Below, in pieces: positions 18,899 to 26,748 of a DNA stretch of 64,000 nt. A program made the translations under genes and the position numbers. This stretch comes from Campylobacter concisus (GTDB taxonomy: Bacteria; Campylobacterota; Campylobacteria; Campylobacterales; Campylobacteraceae). Numbering within the stretch: the stretch's first letter is position 1; each line of letters starts with the position of its first letter. Under the pieces are notes generated by a model. It was not told the DNA's origin. It did not search any database and saw only the letters and a program-made list of their open reading frames with translations. Location: positions 1-64,000 of the forward strand of contig NZ_PPCG01000024.1 in assembly GCF_002913745.1 (NCBI RefSeq). The letters are read 5' to 3'.

Positions 18899-20356
18899 TT
18901 ACCTTTTGACATATTCTTTAACTTCATAATATTTTAGAAGTTTGTTTGTTAAATCTTTTATCAACTCGTTGTTTTTAAGCATTGCAACATTTTGTTGTGT
19001 TATTTGCTTATAGTTGTTATTTATATTGTTAGTAAGCAATCTTTGTTCCAAAATATCGTACACTACGGCTTTATCATCTAATATAACATAACCTTTTGTA
19101 TTGTTAGTGTCAAAAAGTTGAGAAACAAAAGCTCTTGTATCGCTCTCATTTAAGCCAGCAATAGAGCCATTTACCTCTCTGCTAACAAAGCCAACATCTG
19201 CGCCTTTGAAGTTTTGTAGAGTATCTTTTGCTTTTGCTGTTAAAATTTCTTTTTCTTTTTTACTTTTATAAATTTCAAGCACATTAGCTCTTGCTTGTTC
19301 AAAGCTCATAGGTTGTGGAGGAGTTATGCTTTTTATTCTAGCTATCAAATAGCCATCTTTGTAGATAAATGGTTTTATCACTTCGCCAACTTTTGCACCC
19401 TTTATCTCATCAAGTGAAAAAGTAGCATTGTCTTCATTTACACTTATAAAACCATTAGTTGCAAGCTCAGCTTTTTTAACAGCGACATACTTTTCTAAAG
19501 CGTTAGTTTTGCTTTGCTCTATGTTATAGTCTTTATTAACCTCAGCTTTTACCTCGCTAAAAGGTTTTATCTTGTCATCAGAACCCTTATATTTATCTTG
19601 GTTCTCGTTATAGTAAGATTTTAAAACGCTTTCGTTTGCATCGCTTTTTTCTGACTCGACAAAGTATGTATCTATACCATAAAGTGTCTTTGTCATATAG
19701 TTATTTTTATTTATCTCCCAAAGATCTTTTAGCTCTTTCTCGTCTACTTTGATCTCGTTTTGATCAGCATTTACTACTTGTACGGCTAATTTATCTTGCA
19801 TGAAAAAGCTAGCTTCCATCATGGCGATATCTTCTTTGCTAGCAGGTAAATTTAAAATAGTTCTAAGTTTATCTAGTAAGATAGTTAGTTTTAGATTGTC
19901 TTCAAAATCAGTTGGGTTTATTCTGGCTCTTCTTAGCACATCGTAGTATAAATTTTTGTCAAAAACGCCGTCTTTTTGAAATGTTGGATCGACGATTATA
20001 TATTTTAAAACATCGTCTTTATTAACGCTTAGACCGATATCGTCTGCGAAATTTAATAGTAAATTTTCTTGAATAGCAGCTTGAAGTGCAGCATTTTCTA
20101 AACCTAACTCTTCAGCTTTCTCTTGAGTTAGTTTGCCTTCAAATACATTGTTGTAGTACTGATATAACCTATCGTATTTTTGTTGCAACTCTTGAACGCT
20201 TATATTTCTATGTCCTACTTTGGCTACCGAAGTAGCTCTGTTGCTGTTTAGATCGTATGCGCCCCAGCCGACAAAACCAGCACCGACAAAAGCTATCGTG
20301 CTTACCCAAATTGTCACGACTAGGTATTTTTTATGTTTTTGCATCCAAGATAACAT
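18899..20356 (-). CDS. ppiD: PpiD-like periplasmic folding factor (SurA N-terminal/parvulin-type)
   Basis: The 485-residue protein has a short cytosolic N-terminus, one membrane segment (about 12-32), and a periplasmic part with a SurA-like N-terminal domain (about 40-200). A degenerate parvulin-like region follows (VGEVIKPFIYKDGYLIARI, about 330-350). PpiD proteins sit at the Sec exit and help newly exported proteins fold. C. jejuni has an equivalent gene (Cj0694) beside ftsA (recalled). Isomerase activity cannot be judged from the sequence. The start ATG follows AAAGGAAG. Confidence 0.85.
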   Translation of the reverse strand: MLSWMQKHKKYLVVTIWVSTIAFVGAGFVGWGAYDLNSNRATSVAKVGHRNISVQELQQKYDRLYQYYNNVFEGKLTQEKAEELGLENAALQAAIQENLLLNFADDIGLSVNKDDVLKYIIVDPTFQKDGVFDKNLYYDVLRRARINPTDFEDNLKLTILLDKLRTILNLPASKEDIAMMEASFFMQDKLAVQVVNADQNEIKVDEKELKDLWEINKNNYMTKTLYGIDTYFVESEKSDANESVLKSYYNENQDKYKGSDDKIKPFSEVKAEVNKDYNIEQSKTNALEKYVAVKKAELATNGFISVNEDNATFSLDEIKGAKVGEVIKPFIYKDGYLIARIKSITPPQPMSFEQARANVLEIYKSKKEKEILTAKAKDTLQNFKGADVGFVSREVNGSIAGLNESDTRAFVSQLFDTNNTKGYVILDDKAVVYDILEQRLLTNNINNNYKQITQQNVAMLKNNELIKDLTNKLLKYYEVKEYVKR

Positions 20357-20395
20357 TAAGTTCTTCCTTTAAAATACTAACAAAGCTTGTGCGAT

Positions 20396-20401
20396 ATTTT
20401 A
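20396..20401 (-). promoter_or_regulatory. Putative -10 box for ppiD-ftsA-ftsZ
   Basis: On the minus strand this reads TAAAAT within CTATAAAATATC, 39 bases before the ppiD start. It is the best candidate in the 139-base gap. Confidence 0.4.
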
Positions 20402-20495
20402 TAGAAATTTGGCTTAAATAAGCTTAAAATGGGGCTTTATAAAAACGTTTCTTGCTAAATTTTTACTAACATTTTTTATCTTTGTTAGCAAAAAT

Positions 20496-21083
20496 TTAAA
20501 TGCTAAAATCGCTGTAATCACCAGTAAAATGAAGTAGTTTGCAGCTGTTTTCTAACAAAGCTATATCTTTTGCAAGTAGCTGAGGGCTCCTGCTATACGC
20601 GTAAACGCCGTATCCTTTGATCACGACGACGTTAGTATTTTTCTCTATCATCGCTCTATAAATTTCTGTCTCAGCACGCTCATACCAGTCGTCAAACTGC
20701 TTTGGATCATAGACTAAAATTTCATTAAATCTCATGCATCCAAAATAGTCTTTTGGTGCGATCTTTTCATGTTTCATTGCATAAGCTGTCACGTATGGAG
20801 GCATGGCGTAGCAGACAAATTTTGCTTCATTTATGTTTTTGTAGATATTTAAGTGTATATCAGCATCTAAGCTCGCATCATTCCAGCGGTAGTCTTTTTT
20901 TGATGAAAGAAGCGTTAGATCACTATCTTGCAAGTCGTCAAAAATGGCACTTTGCTTGTTGATGATAAATTGATTTTTTTCTACTCTTGCCGAGATAGAA
21001 CCATGAAAAACACCAAAAAAATTCTTTCTAAACATTGAAAGAGATATCTTTTTTATCTCATTTGTTGAGTGCAATAAGTCCAT
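20496..21083 (-). CDS. Class II aldolase/adducin-domain protein
   Basis: The 195 residues resemble the class II aldolase/adducin N-terminal domain: an early GVFHGSISARV segment (the usual phosphate-binding GN(I/L)S(A/V)R loop, here HGSISAR) and a later VVVIKGYGVYAYSRSPQLLAKDIALLE, the usual GHG motif region. The common metal-binding HxH pair is not obvious (DADIHLNIY, MPPYVTAYAMKHE), so catalysis is uncertain. It has its own promoter and lies divergent from rsmH. Confidence 0.75.
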   Translation of the reverse strand: MDLLHSTNEIKKISLSMFRKNFFGVFHGSISARVEKNQFIINKQSAIFDDLQDSDLTLLSSKKDYRWNDASLDADIHLNIYKNINEAKFVCYAMPPYVTAYAMKHEKIAPKDYFGCMRFNEILVYDPKQFDDWYERAETEIYRAMIEKNTNVVVIKGYGVYAYSRSPQLLAKDIALLENSCKLLHFTGDYSDFSI

Positions 21084-21104
21084 TTTTTCTCCTATGTTTG
21101 GGTG

Positions 21105-21110
21105 ATTATA
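21105..21110 (-). promoter_or_regulatory. Putative -10 box for the class II aldolase-like gene
   Basis: On the minus strand this reads TATAAT within AAATATAATCACCC, 21 bases before the start at 21083. AGGAG is the ribosome binding site. Confidence 0.55.
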
Positions 21111-21209
21111 TTTAAGCTATCTTAAAATTTGTGTAAAATTTTATGTAATGATAGCTTTTTAAGTAAAATTTCGATAAATTTTCACACTAATTTCATTAAA
21201 GAGGCAGTG

Positions 21210-22133
21210 TTGCAAAGTCCGCATATTAGCGTTTTACTTGACGAAGTTTTATCATTTTTTAAAGACCTGCGTGGAAATTTTATAGATTGCACGCTTGGAT
21301 ATGCTGGACATTCTAGTGCCATTTTGTCTCAAAATGAAAATCTAAATTTGATCGCTTGCGACAAAGACAACGAAGCTATAAATTTCTCGCTCAAAAAACT
21401 TGAGCCATTTGGCAGCAGAGTTAAAATTTATAAGAGCAATTTTTCTGAGCTTATTAGCAAACTTAGTAGCGATGAAATTTCAAATGTTAGAGGGATTTTA
21501 GCTGACATTGGCGTTAGCTCTTTGCAGATAGATAAAGATGATAGGGGCTTTAGCCTTGGCTCAAGCGCGCTTGATATGCGCATGGACAAAGAGCGAGGAT
21601 TTAGCGCCTATGACGTGGTAAATGGCTACTCGTTTGATGAGTTAGTTAGGATTTTTAGGGATTACGGTGAGCTAAAAAATGCCTCTGGGATCGCAAATAA
21701 GATAATAAATGCTAGAATTTTAGGCAAGATAACAAGAGCAAAAGAGCTTGCAAACATAATAGGCACAGCCCAGATAAAAGGGCGCGGTGTTAGCCCTGCG
21801 ATCCTTGCTTTTCAGGCGATCAGGATAGAGGTAAATGGCGAGCTAGATGAGCTAACAAATTTGCTTGATAGCATAGAAAATGGTGGTTTTAAAGATTGCT
21901 TGGTGGCGATCATAACATTTCACTCGCTTGAAGATAGGATCGTAAAAGAGCGCTTCAAAAAGTGGGCAAACAGCTGTATCTGCCCGTCTGGCATCTACCG
22001 ATGTGAGTGCGGAAACAACCACGAACTAGGCGAAATTTTAACCAAAAAACCACTAACAGCAAGCCAAAGTGAGCTAGCACAAAACTCACGAAGCAAAAGC
22101 GCAAAACTGCGTGTTTTTAAGATAAAAGGATAA
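21210..22133 (+). CDS. rsmH: 16S rRNA (cytosine(1402)-N(4))-methyltransferase
   Basis: RsmH methylates N4 of C1402 in the ribosomal decoding centre. After the start comes SPHISVLLDEV, the family N-terminus. FIDCTLGYAGHSSAI is the SAM-binding loop, and ADIGVSSLQIDKDDRGFS is a strong signature. The frame is open from ATG 21129, but the extra 27 residues are not family-like. TTG at 21210 has AGAGG five bases before it and gives 307 residues; GTG 21207 is the alternative. It is followed after 2 bases by the FtsL-like gene. Confidence 0.95.
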   Translation: MQSPHISVLLDEVLSFFKDLRGNFIDCTLGYAGHSSAILSQNENLNLIACDKDNEAINFSLKKLEPFGSRVKIYKSNFSELISKLSSDEISNVRGILADIGVSSLQIDKDDRGFSLGSSALDMRMDKERGFSAYDVVNGYSFDELVRIFRDYGELKNASGIANKIINARILGKITRAKELANIIGTAQIKGRGVSPAILAFQAIRIEVNGELDELTNLLDSIENGGFKDCLVAIITFHSLEDRIVKERFKKWANSCICPSGIYRCECGNNHELGEILTKKPLTASQSELAQNSRSKSAKLRVFKIKG

Positions 22134-22135
22134 AG

Positions 22136-22429
22136 ATGCAAGAAAAAGAAGAGCTGCTAACACTTCACGACGAGGAGCAAAAACGTGAGGTAAATTTAAG
22201 CTTTAAGACGCTAGTGATGGTCTATCTGGCGGTTTTTATAGCGCTAGCTCTATTTTTGCCAAAAATTTATATAGCAAATCAAATTTATTATATAAGTAGA
22301 GATATCGCCGATATCAGCGGCAAACGAGATATGCTCCTTGAAGAAAACAGAGCTCTTAGCATAAAGCTTGAAAATTTGCGTTATAAAAATCAAATTTTAA
22401 ACAATATGCAAGAGCGTCAATGGAAATAA
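22136..22429 (+). CDS. FtsL-like bitopic membrane protein
   Basis: The 97-residue protein has a cytosolic N-terminus, one membrane segment (about 27-45, LVMVYLAVFIALALFL), and a short coiled-coil-like periplasmic tail. It resembles FtsL in size, topology and location just after rsmH, the classic place in division clusters. FtsL recruits FtsQ/FtsB and FtsWI. Sequence conservation in FtsL is very low, so the assignment rests on architecture and context. The next gene overlaps its end by 10 bases. Confidence 0.7.
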   Translation: MQEKEELLTLHDEEQKREVNLSFKTLVMVYLAVFIALALFLPKIYIANQIYYISRDIADISGKRDMLLEENRALSIKLENLRYKNQILNNMQERQWK

Positions 22430-24369
22430 TTAAGAAATTTAAAAGCTTTATCCACTACTACGACCCTGCAAATTTCCAACTCATCTACTCGCTAAAAGCT
22501 GCCACAACCATCGCTTTTAACTGCTTTTTGTGCTTTTACTTCTTTCATCTAAGTGGCGCTATCATGGCTGTAAATATCACGATGGGTATCTTCTTTCTTG
22601 GCGAGCTTGAGTGCAAAGATAGGAGCAAATTTGCATTTTTGCTACTTTACATCGCGCTTTCTTGCGCTTTTATGCCCTTTGTTGCACCCCTTATGAGCCT
22701 TGGCATTTGGCTCTCACTTATCGTATTTGTCTGGATATTTGTGGTAGGCATTAGCCAAATTTATAGCTCAAATTTAAACAAAATTTTACTCGCCGTAAAT
22801 GCAACCGGCCTAGTTGCTTTTGTCACAAACGCCGCAGTAGGGCTAAATGTGGCTGATAGTATCGGCGCTTTAGTGCTTGCTGGCGTGCTAAGCATCATCA
22901 TAAAATTTGAAAATTTTGGCAAATACGGCAAATTTACTAAAAAGAGCATCAGCTTTTTACTAGACAGCGCCATCTTATCGAGCAAGGTGCTTGGCACGAG
23001 CCGTTTTTACGCAAGTATTGCAGATTTGATGAGCTCGATTGACAAATCAAAAGAAATTTTTGCAAACAAAAGCCTAAAGATAAAAGATGTTAAGCTAGTT
23101 AGAAATCAAGCCAAAGCGCTATTTTATTTTTATAAAGTTGAAGAGATCGCTCTTTTGCTTCGAACATTGGGCGCTTCGTTTGAAAGGATCGATGACAAAG
23201 CGCTTTTAAACGAGGTAAAAAATGAGATCGCTTACAACCTTTTTGAGCTTAAAAAAATTTTCAAAAATCAAACTCCAAAGCTGAAATTTGATGCGCTAAA
23301 TTTAGCTAAAAACTCAAATTTTAAAATTTTTGCAAGCTCGCTTGGCGTGCTTTATGATAAATTTTTGCTTATAAAAGAGGGCTGCGAGGACAAACTCTCG
23401 TTTAACAACACAAAAAAGATCACGCTAAAAGAGGCGTTTAAAAAGCTAAATTTAAAAAATGAAGTATTAAAAGAGTCTTTAAGGCTTGTCATTTGCATGT
23501 CGCTAGCTATTTTTATAGCGCAGGCGATGCATATAAATCATGGAATTTGGATAGCCATAGCAGTGATGAGTCTAAACAAAAGCGACGAAGATGCTTTAAA
23601 AAATGCAGGCAGAGATAGCCTTCTTGGCGGAGTTATTGGCTTTTTTATCGCGCTTGTTTTTGTGAAATTTATGGGTGAATCATACGCATTTTACGTGGTT
23701 GTCTTTATCGGTATGTTTTTGGTTTATTATCTAAAATCTTACAAACAAATCGTCTTTGCAACGGCTTTTATGTTTGAATTTACAGCCATTTTTTCGCTTA
23801 TAAAAAGAGACTTTTTAGCTCTTATGGTCGATAGACTGCTTGACGTGGCAGCTGGCTTTTTGATAGTTTTTCTTACATATATGCTAACTAGGAAAAATGA
23901 CTATACAGCGATAAAAAATAGCTTAAGCAGTGCCTTGATAGGTTTTAGAAATTTAGTGCAAATTTCTCTAAATGAGTCAAACAAAGATGCTTTTAGCACG
24001 GATGAAAAAAGGGTTTTAGGCTCGATAAATGAGCTAAACTACGCTATAAAAGTTAGTAAAAATTTAGACGATGATAATATGAAAAATGCAAAATTTATAG
24101 CTAGCAAGCTTGATGATATAAATAGTGATCTAGTTAAGCTTAGAAATTATCTAAATTTAGACGAGCCAAAAGAGAAAAACGCCTTGCAAAATGATGTAAA
24201 AATCATTTCAGATAGGTTTTTGATGTTAGATAAAAAGATCAAAAAACTTCCATATTATTTCATAAGCGAGATAGAAGCGAAGCTACTTTGCAAAGACGAA
24301 AACGTGAAAAAGCTAATTTTACGAGTTGCTTTAAAACAAAATGAAATTTACTCAGCGCTCTCTTTTTGA
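22420..24369 (+). CDS. FUSC-family inner-membrane protein
   Basis: The 649 residues carry two blocks of membrane segments, about 25-165 and about 365-480. A soluble helical segment lies between them and another follows them. This is the layout of FUSC/YccS and aromatic-acid-exporter proteins. The second block contains HINHGIWIAIAVMSLNKSD followed by RDSLLGGVIGFFIALV, close to the FUSC pattern. Substrate unknown. The start overlaps the FtsL-like gene by 10 bases. The 3' end overlaps the convergent gene at 24348 by 22 bases, a tail-to-tail overlap. Confidence 0.82.
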   Translation: MEIIKKFKSFIHYYDPANFQLIYSLKAATTIAFNCFLCFYFFHLSGAIMAVNITMGIFFLGELECKDRSKFAFLLLYIALSCAFMPFVAPLMSLGIWLSLIVFVWIFVVGISQIYSSNLNKILLAVNATGLVAFVTNAAVGLNVADSIGALVLAGVLSIIIKFENFGKYGKFTKKSISFLLDSAILSSKVLGTSRFYASIADLMSSIDKSKEIFANKSLKIKDVKLVRNQAKALFYFYKVEEIALLLRTLGASFERIDDKALLNEVKNEIAYNLFELKKIFKNQTPKLKFDALNLAKNSNFKIFASSLGVLYDKFLLIKEGCEDKLSFNNTKKITLKEAFKKLNLKNEVLKESLRLVICMSLAIFIAQAMHINHGIWIAIAVMSLNKSDEDALKNAGRDSLLGGVIGFFIALVFVKFMGESYAFYVVVFIGMFLVYYLKSYKQIVFATAFMFEFTAIFSLIKRDFLALMVDRLLDVAAGFLIVFLTYMLTRKNDYTAIKNSLSSALIGFRNLVQISLNESNKDAFSTDEKRVLGSINELNYAIKVSKNLDDDNMKNAKFIASKLDDINSDLVKLRNYLNLDEPKEKNALQNDVKIISDRFLMLDKKIKKLPYYFISEIEAKLLCKDENVKKLILRVALKQNEIYSALSF

Positions 24370-24854
24370 GAGATTAGCTTTTCATATATATATTGTTCTA
24401 AATCTTTTTTTGAAACGTCATTTTTAAGAGCGGTGTTGTAAATTTCTTCAACCTTGCTTGAATACTTTTCATATCCAAAATATGGAAAATGCACGCTCCA
24501 AGCCTTTTTTATAAGATCCAAGCTTATCTCTCTTCTTGCCCAAACCTTAAACATGTCAAAGCCGATAAAAACAGCTGAAGTGACGATAGTGGTTGCGATT
24601 ATCGAGATGTGCGCGTCGGCCTTTGCTAAAAAGTGGTGCGTGATGATAAGAAGCGGAAACAAGACTACAAAGCAGATAAGTGCGTAAATTTGATAGAGCT
24701 TCACGTGGTTAAATCTAAAATTTAGCTTTGCGCCATCAACTAGCATACCTTCGTTAAAAAGGGCATTTGCTTCAAGTAAATCTCTAAATAAAACTGGCTG
24801 TTTTGAGACGAAAAAAATATTTTTAATGATAGTGTTTCTTAAATTTTCTTTCAT
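24348..24854 (-). CDS. Hypothetical inner-membrane protein
   Basis: I do not recognise a family. The 168 residues contain two membrane segments (about 55-75 and 83-102, flanking HHFLAKADAHIS). The N-terminal cytosolic part includes FRDLLEANALFNEGMLVDGAK, and the C-terminal half is charged. The start ATG is at 24854 with GAAAATTT before it but no strong ribosome binding site. Its last codons lie inside the 3' end of the FUSC gene on the other strand. It stands alone on the minus strand. Confidence 0.7.
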   Translation of the reverse strand: MKENLRNTIIKNIFFVSKQPVLFRDLLEANALFNEGMLVDGAKLNFRFNHVKLYQIYALICFVVLFPLLIITHHFLAKADAHISIIATTIVTSAVFIGFDMFKVWARREISLDLIKKAWSVHFPYFGYEKYSSKVEEIYNTALKNDVSKKDLEQYIYEKLISQKESAE

Positions 24855-24927
24855 TTTTTATAGACTTTTTACCTTAAAAATTTCAGCTCATTGTATCTAA
24901 AAATCTATAAATTCAAACAAAATTAGA

Positions 24928-24933
24928 TACAAT
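24928..24933 (+). promoter_or_regulatory. Putative -10 box for the dat operon
   Basis: TACAAT within AGATACAATTTG lies 25 bases before the start at 24959. AAGGAG is the ribosome binding site. Confidence 0.5.
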
Positions 24934-24958
24934 TTGCCTAAAATTTAAGGAGCTAAAA

Positions 24959-25825
24959 ATGGCAGATAAAGCTTTGGAAACGGTCTTTGTAAATGGCGAG
25001 TTTGTGCCAAAAGATGAGGCAAAAGTTAGTGCATTTGATAGAGGATTTATATTTGGTGATGGAATTTATGAAGTAGTGCCTGTGATAAATTCAAAAATGG
25101 TTGATAAAGAGGGCTTTTGGGCGAGATTTGAGAGAAGCCTAAACGAGATAGATATAAGCCTGCCTTACGAAAAAGATAAATTTGAAGCGATCTTAAATGA
25201 GATAATCGCCAAAAACGCCTTAAAAGAGGGTGGAATTTACATGCAAGTAACAAGAGGCGTGGCGTTTAGAAATTTCTATTTTATGGAAAATTTAACCCCA
25301 AGCGTCTTCATCTTTTGCTACGAGAGTGAAATTTTAAACAACCCAGCCGCAAAAACAGGCATAAAAGTGGTAAGTGTCGAGGACATCAGGTGGAAGAGGC
25401 GCGACATCAAATCAATCTCGCTTCTAGCTCAGTGCTACGCTAAAAACGAGGCTCACAAAAAGGGCGCGGACGAGGGCTTTATGGTAGAAAATGGCTTTGT
25501 CACAGAGGGCTGTAGCTCGAGCGCTTTTATCATCAAAGATAAAACTCTCATCACCAAGCCACTTTCAAATGAAATTTTGCCAGGGATCCGCCGTATGAGG
25601 CTTTTAAGGATCGCTAAAGATATCGGTTTAAAGATAGAGGAGCGCAAATTTAGCATGGACGAGGTTTACGCGGCTGATGAAGTCTTTATCTCGGCTGCTA
25701 CGCTCATACTTTTGCCAGTCATATATGCTGACGGCAAGGCGATAAACGGCGCAAAAGTGGGCGAAATCTCAAGCAAACTTCGTGAAATTTATGCTAGCGA
25801 GCTTTTAAAAGAAGCTGGACTTTGA
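24959..25825 (+). CDS. dat: Fold type IV PLP aminotransferase, probable D-amino acid transaminase
   Basis: The 288 residues match the class IV aminotransferase family. The segment SAFDRGFIFGDGIYEVV and the arginine-containing substrate loop are D-alanine transaminase-like. The PLP lysine lies in LLAQCYAKNEA, and phosphate-binding EGCSSSAFII and LPGIRRMRLL follow. D-alanine transaminase makes D-Glu/D-Ala for peptidoglycan; an IlvE or aminodeoxychorismate lyase role is less likely given YEVVP rather than an IlvE-type start. The stop overlaps the next gene as TTGA. It leads an operon of overlapping genes up to 30620. Confidence 0.85.
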   Translation: MADKALETVFVNGEFVPKDEAKVSAFDRGFIFGDGIYEVVPVINSKMVDKEGFWARFERSLNEIDISLPYEKDKFEAILNEIIAKNALKEGGIYMQVTRGVAFRNFYFMENLTPSVFIFCYESEILNNPAAKTGIKVVSVEDIRWKRRDIKSISLLAQCYAKNEAHKKGADEGFMVENGFVTEGCSSSAFIIKDKTLITKPLSNEILPGIRRMRLLRIAKDIGLKIEERKFSMDEVYAADEVFISAATLILLPVIYADGKAINGAKVGEISSKLREIYASELLKEAGL

Positions 25826-26265
25826 GAGAAAAGGTCTTAATAAGCGCCTGCCTTGCTGGCATAAACTGCAAATTTAATGGCGAAAACAACCTTTTGGATA
25901 GTGGCATTTTGGATGAAATTTCAAAGAGATATCATCTGCTTTTCGTCTGTCCAGAGGTTTTTGGCGGACTTAGCACGCCAAGAGAGCCAGCTGAGATGAA
26001 AGGTGGCTTAGTCGTCACAAAAACAGCTAAAGATGTGAGCGAAAATTTTAAATTTGGGGCTGAAATTTGCCTAAAGATAGCTAAGCTAAATGGCTGCAAA
26101 AAGGCTATTTTAAAAGCTAGAAGCCCAAGCTGTGGGAGTGGGCAAATTTATGATGGAAGCTTTAGTAAAAAGCTAATCTTTGGCGACGGCGTAGCGGCAA
26201 AAATGCTAAAAGAAAATGGTATTTTAGTCTTTAGCGAAGATGAGATAGGGCGGCTTGATGTTTGA
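25822..26265 (+). CDS. DUF523 family protein
   Basis: The 147 residues begin MREKVLISACLAGINCKFNG, the DUF523 signature (S-A-C-L-x-G-x-x-C), and later have LKARSPSCGSGQIYDG, the second cysteine motif. DUF523 proteins are small cysteine-rich cytosolic proteins with no established reaction. The start is TTG at 25822, overlapping the dat stop. This is the only in-frame start that keeps the N-terminal motif. The end overlaps the next gene. Confidence 0.88.
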   Translation: MREKVLISACLAGINCKFNGENNLLDSGILDEISKRYHLLFVCPEVFGGLSTPREPAEMKGGLVVTKTAKDVSENFKFGAEICLKIAKLNGCKKAILKARSPSCGSGQIYDGSFSKKLIFGDGVAAKMLKENGILVFSEDEIGRLDV

Positions 26266-26746
26266 GAGGCTAAAAGATAACGTCATGCTTGAGGTGATCT
26301 TTAAATACATCATCTTGTTGCTACTTTTTGCCTGCGTGGTGGGACTTTTTGTGAGCGGCGTGCTCTTTTTAAAGGGAGAGATGAGCGAAAATTCGCTAAA
26401 TTTGCACATTTTCTTTGGCTTTAGCTTGGTTGTCCTCACCATAATCCACAGCTACGTCAAGAAGAAAAAGCTAAAAAAGCTAAGCCTTGAGTTTAAAAAT
26501 ATCTTAAAGCACAAGCCAGTGCAGATGGATTGCAACACGACAAGGTTTTTAAACGCGCTAAATGATGTCAAAGTGGGCGAGCTTTCAAAGAAATTTGGCT
26601 CAGACATTGCAGAAATTTTAAGATCAAACGATATAAAGGTCAAGGATCAAAACGAGACGATGAAGCAAATTTGCAAAGACAACGATGAAAAGATGTTTTA
26701 TATCTTTGTTTTGATCGTCGAAGCTATATTTAAGGATAAGGAATAA
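26258..26746 (+). CDS. Hypothetical membrane protein with two membrane segments
   Basis: The family is not recognised. The 162-residue protein has two membrane helices (about 12-36 and 48-63) joined by a short loop, then a charged cytosolic tail with an embedded helix-turn pattern (VGELSKKFGSDIAEILRSND). In-frame TTG 26255 and ATG 26258 are both possible; I take the ATG, which overlaps the DUF523 stop. It belongs to the overlapping dat operon. Function unknown. Confidence 0.75.
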   Translation: MFERLKDNVMLEVIFKYIILLLLFACVVGLFVSGVLFLKGEMSENSLNLHIFFGFSLVVLTIIHSYVKKKKLKKLSLEFKNILKHKPVQMDCNTTRFLNALNDVKVGELSKKFGSDIAEILRSNDIKVKDQNETMKQICKDNDEKMFYIFVLIVEAIFKDKE

Positions 26747-26748
26747 AT

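Noticed and set aside
20496-21083. Functional fuculose or ribulose phosphate aldolase assignment
   Set aside because: The zinc-binding histidine pair typical of active class II aldolases is not evident, so only the domain family is given.
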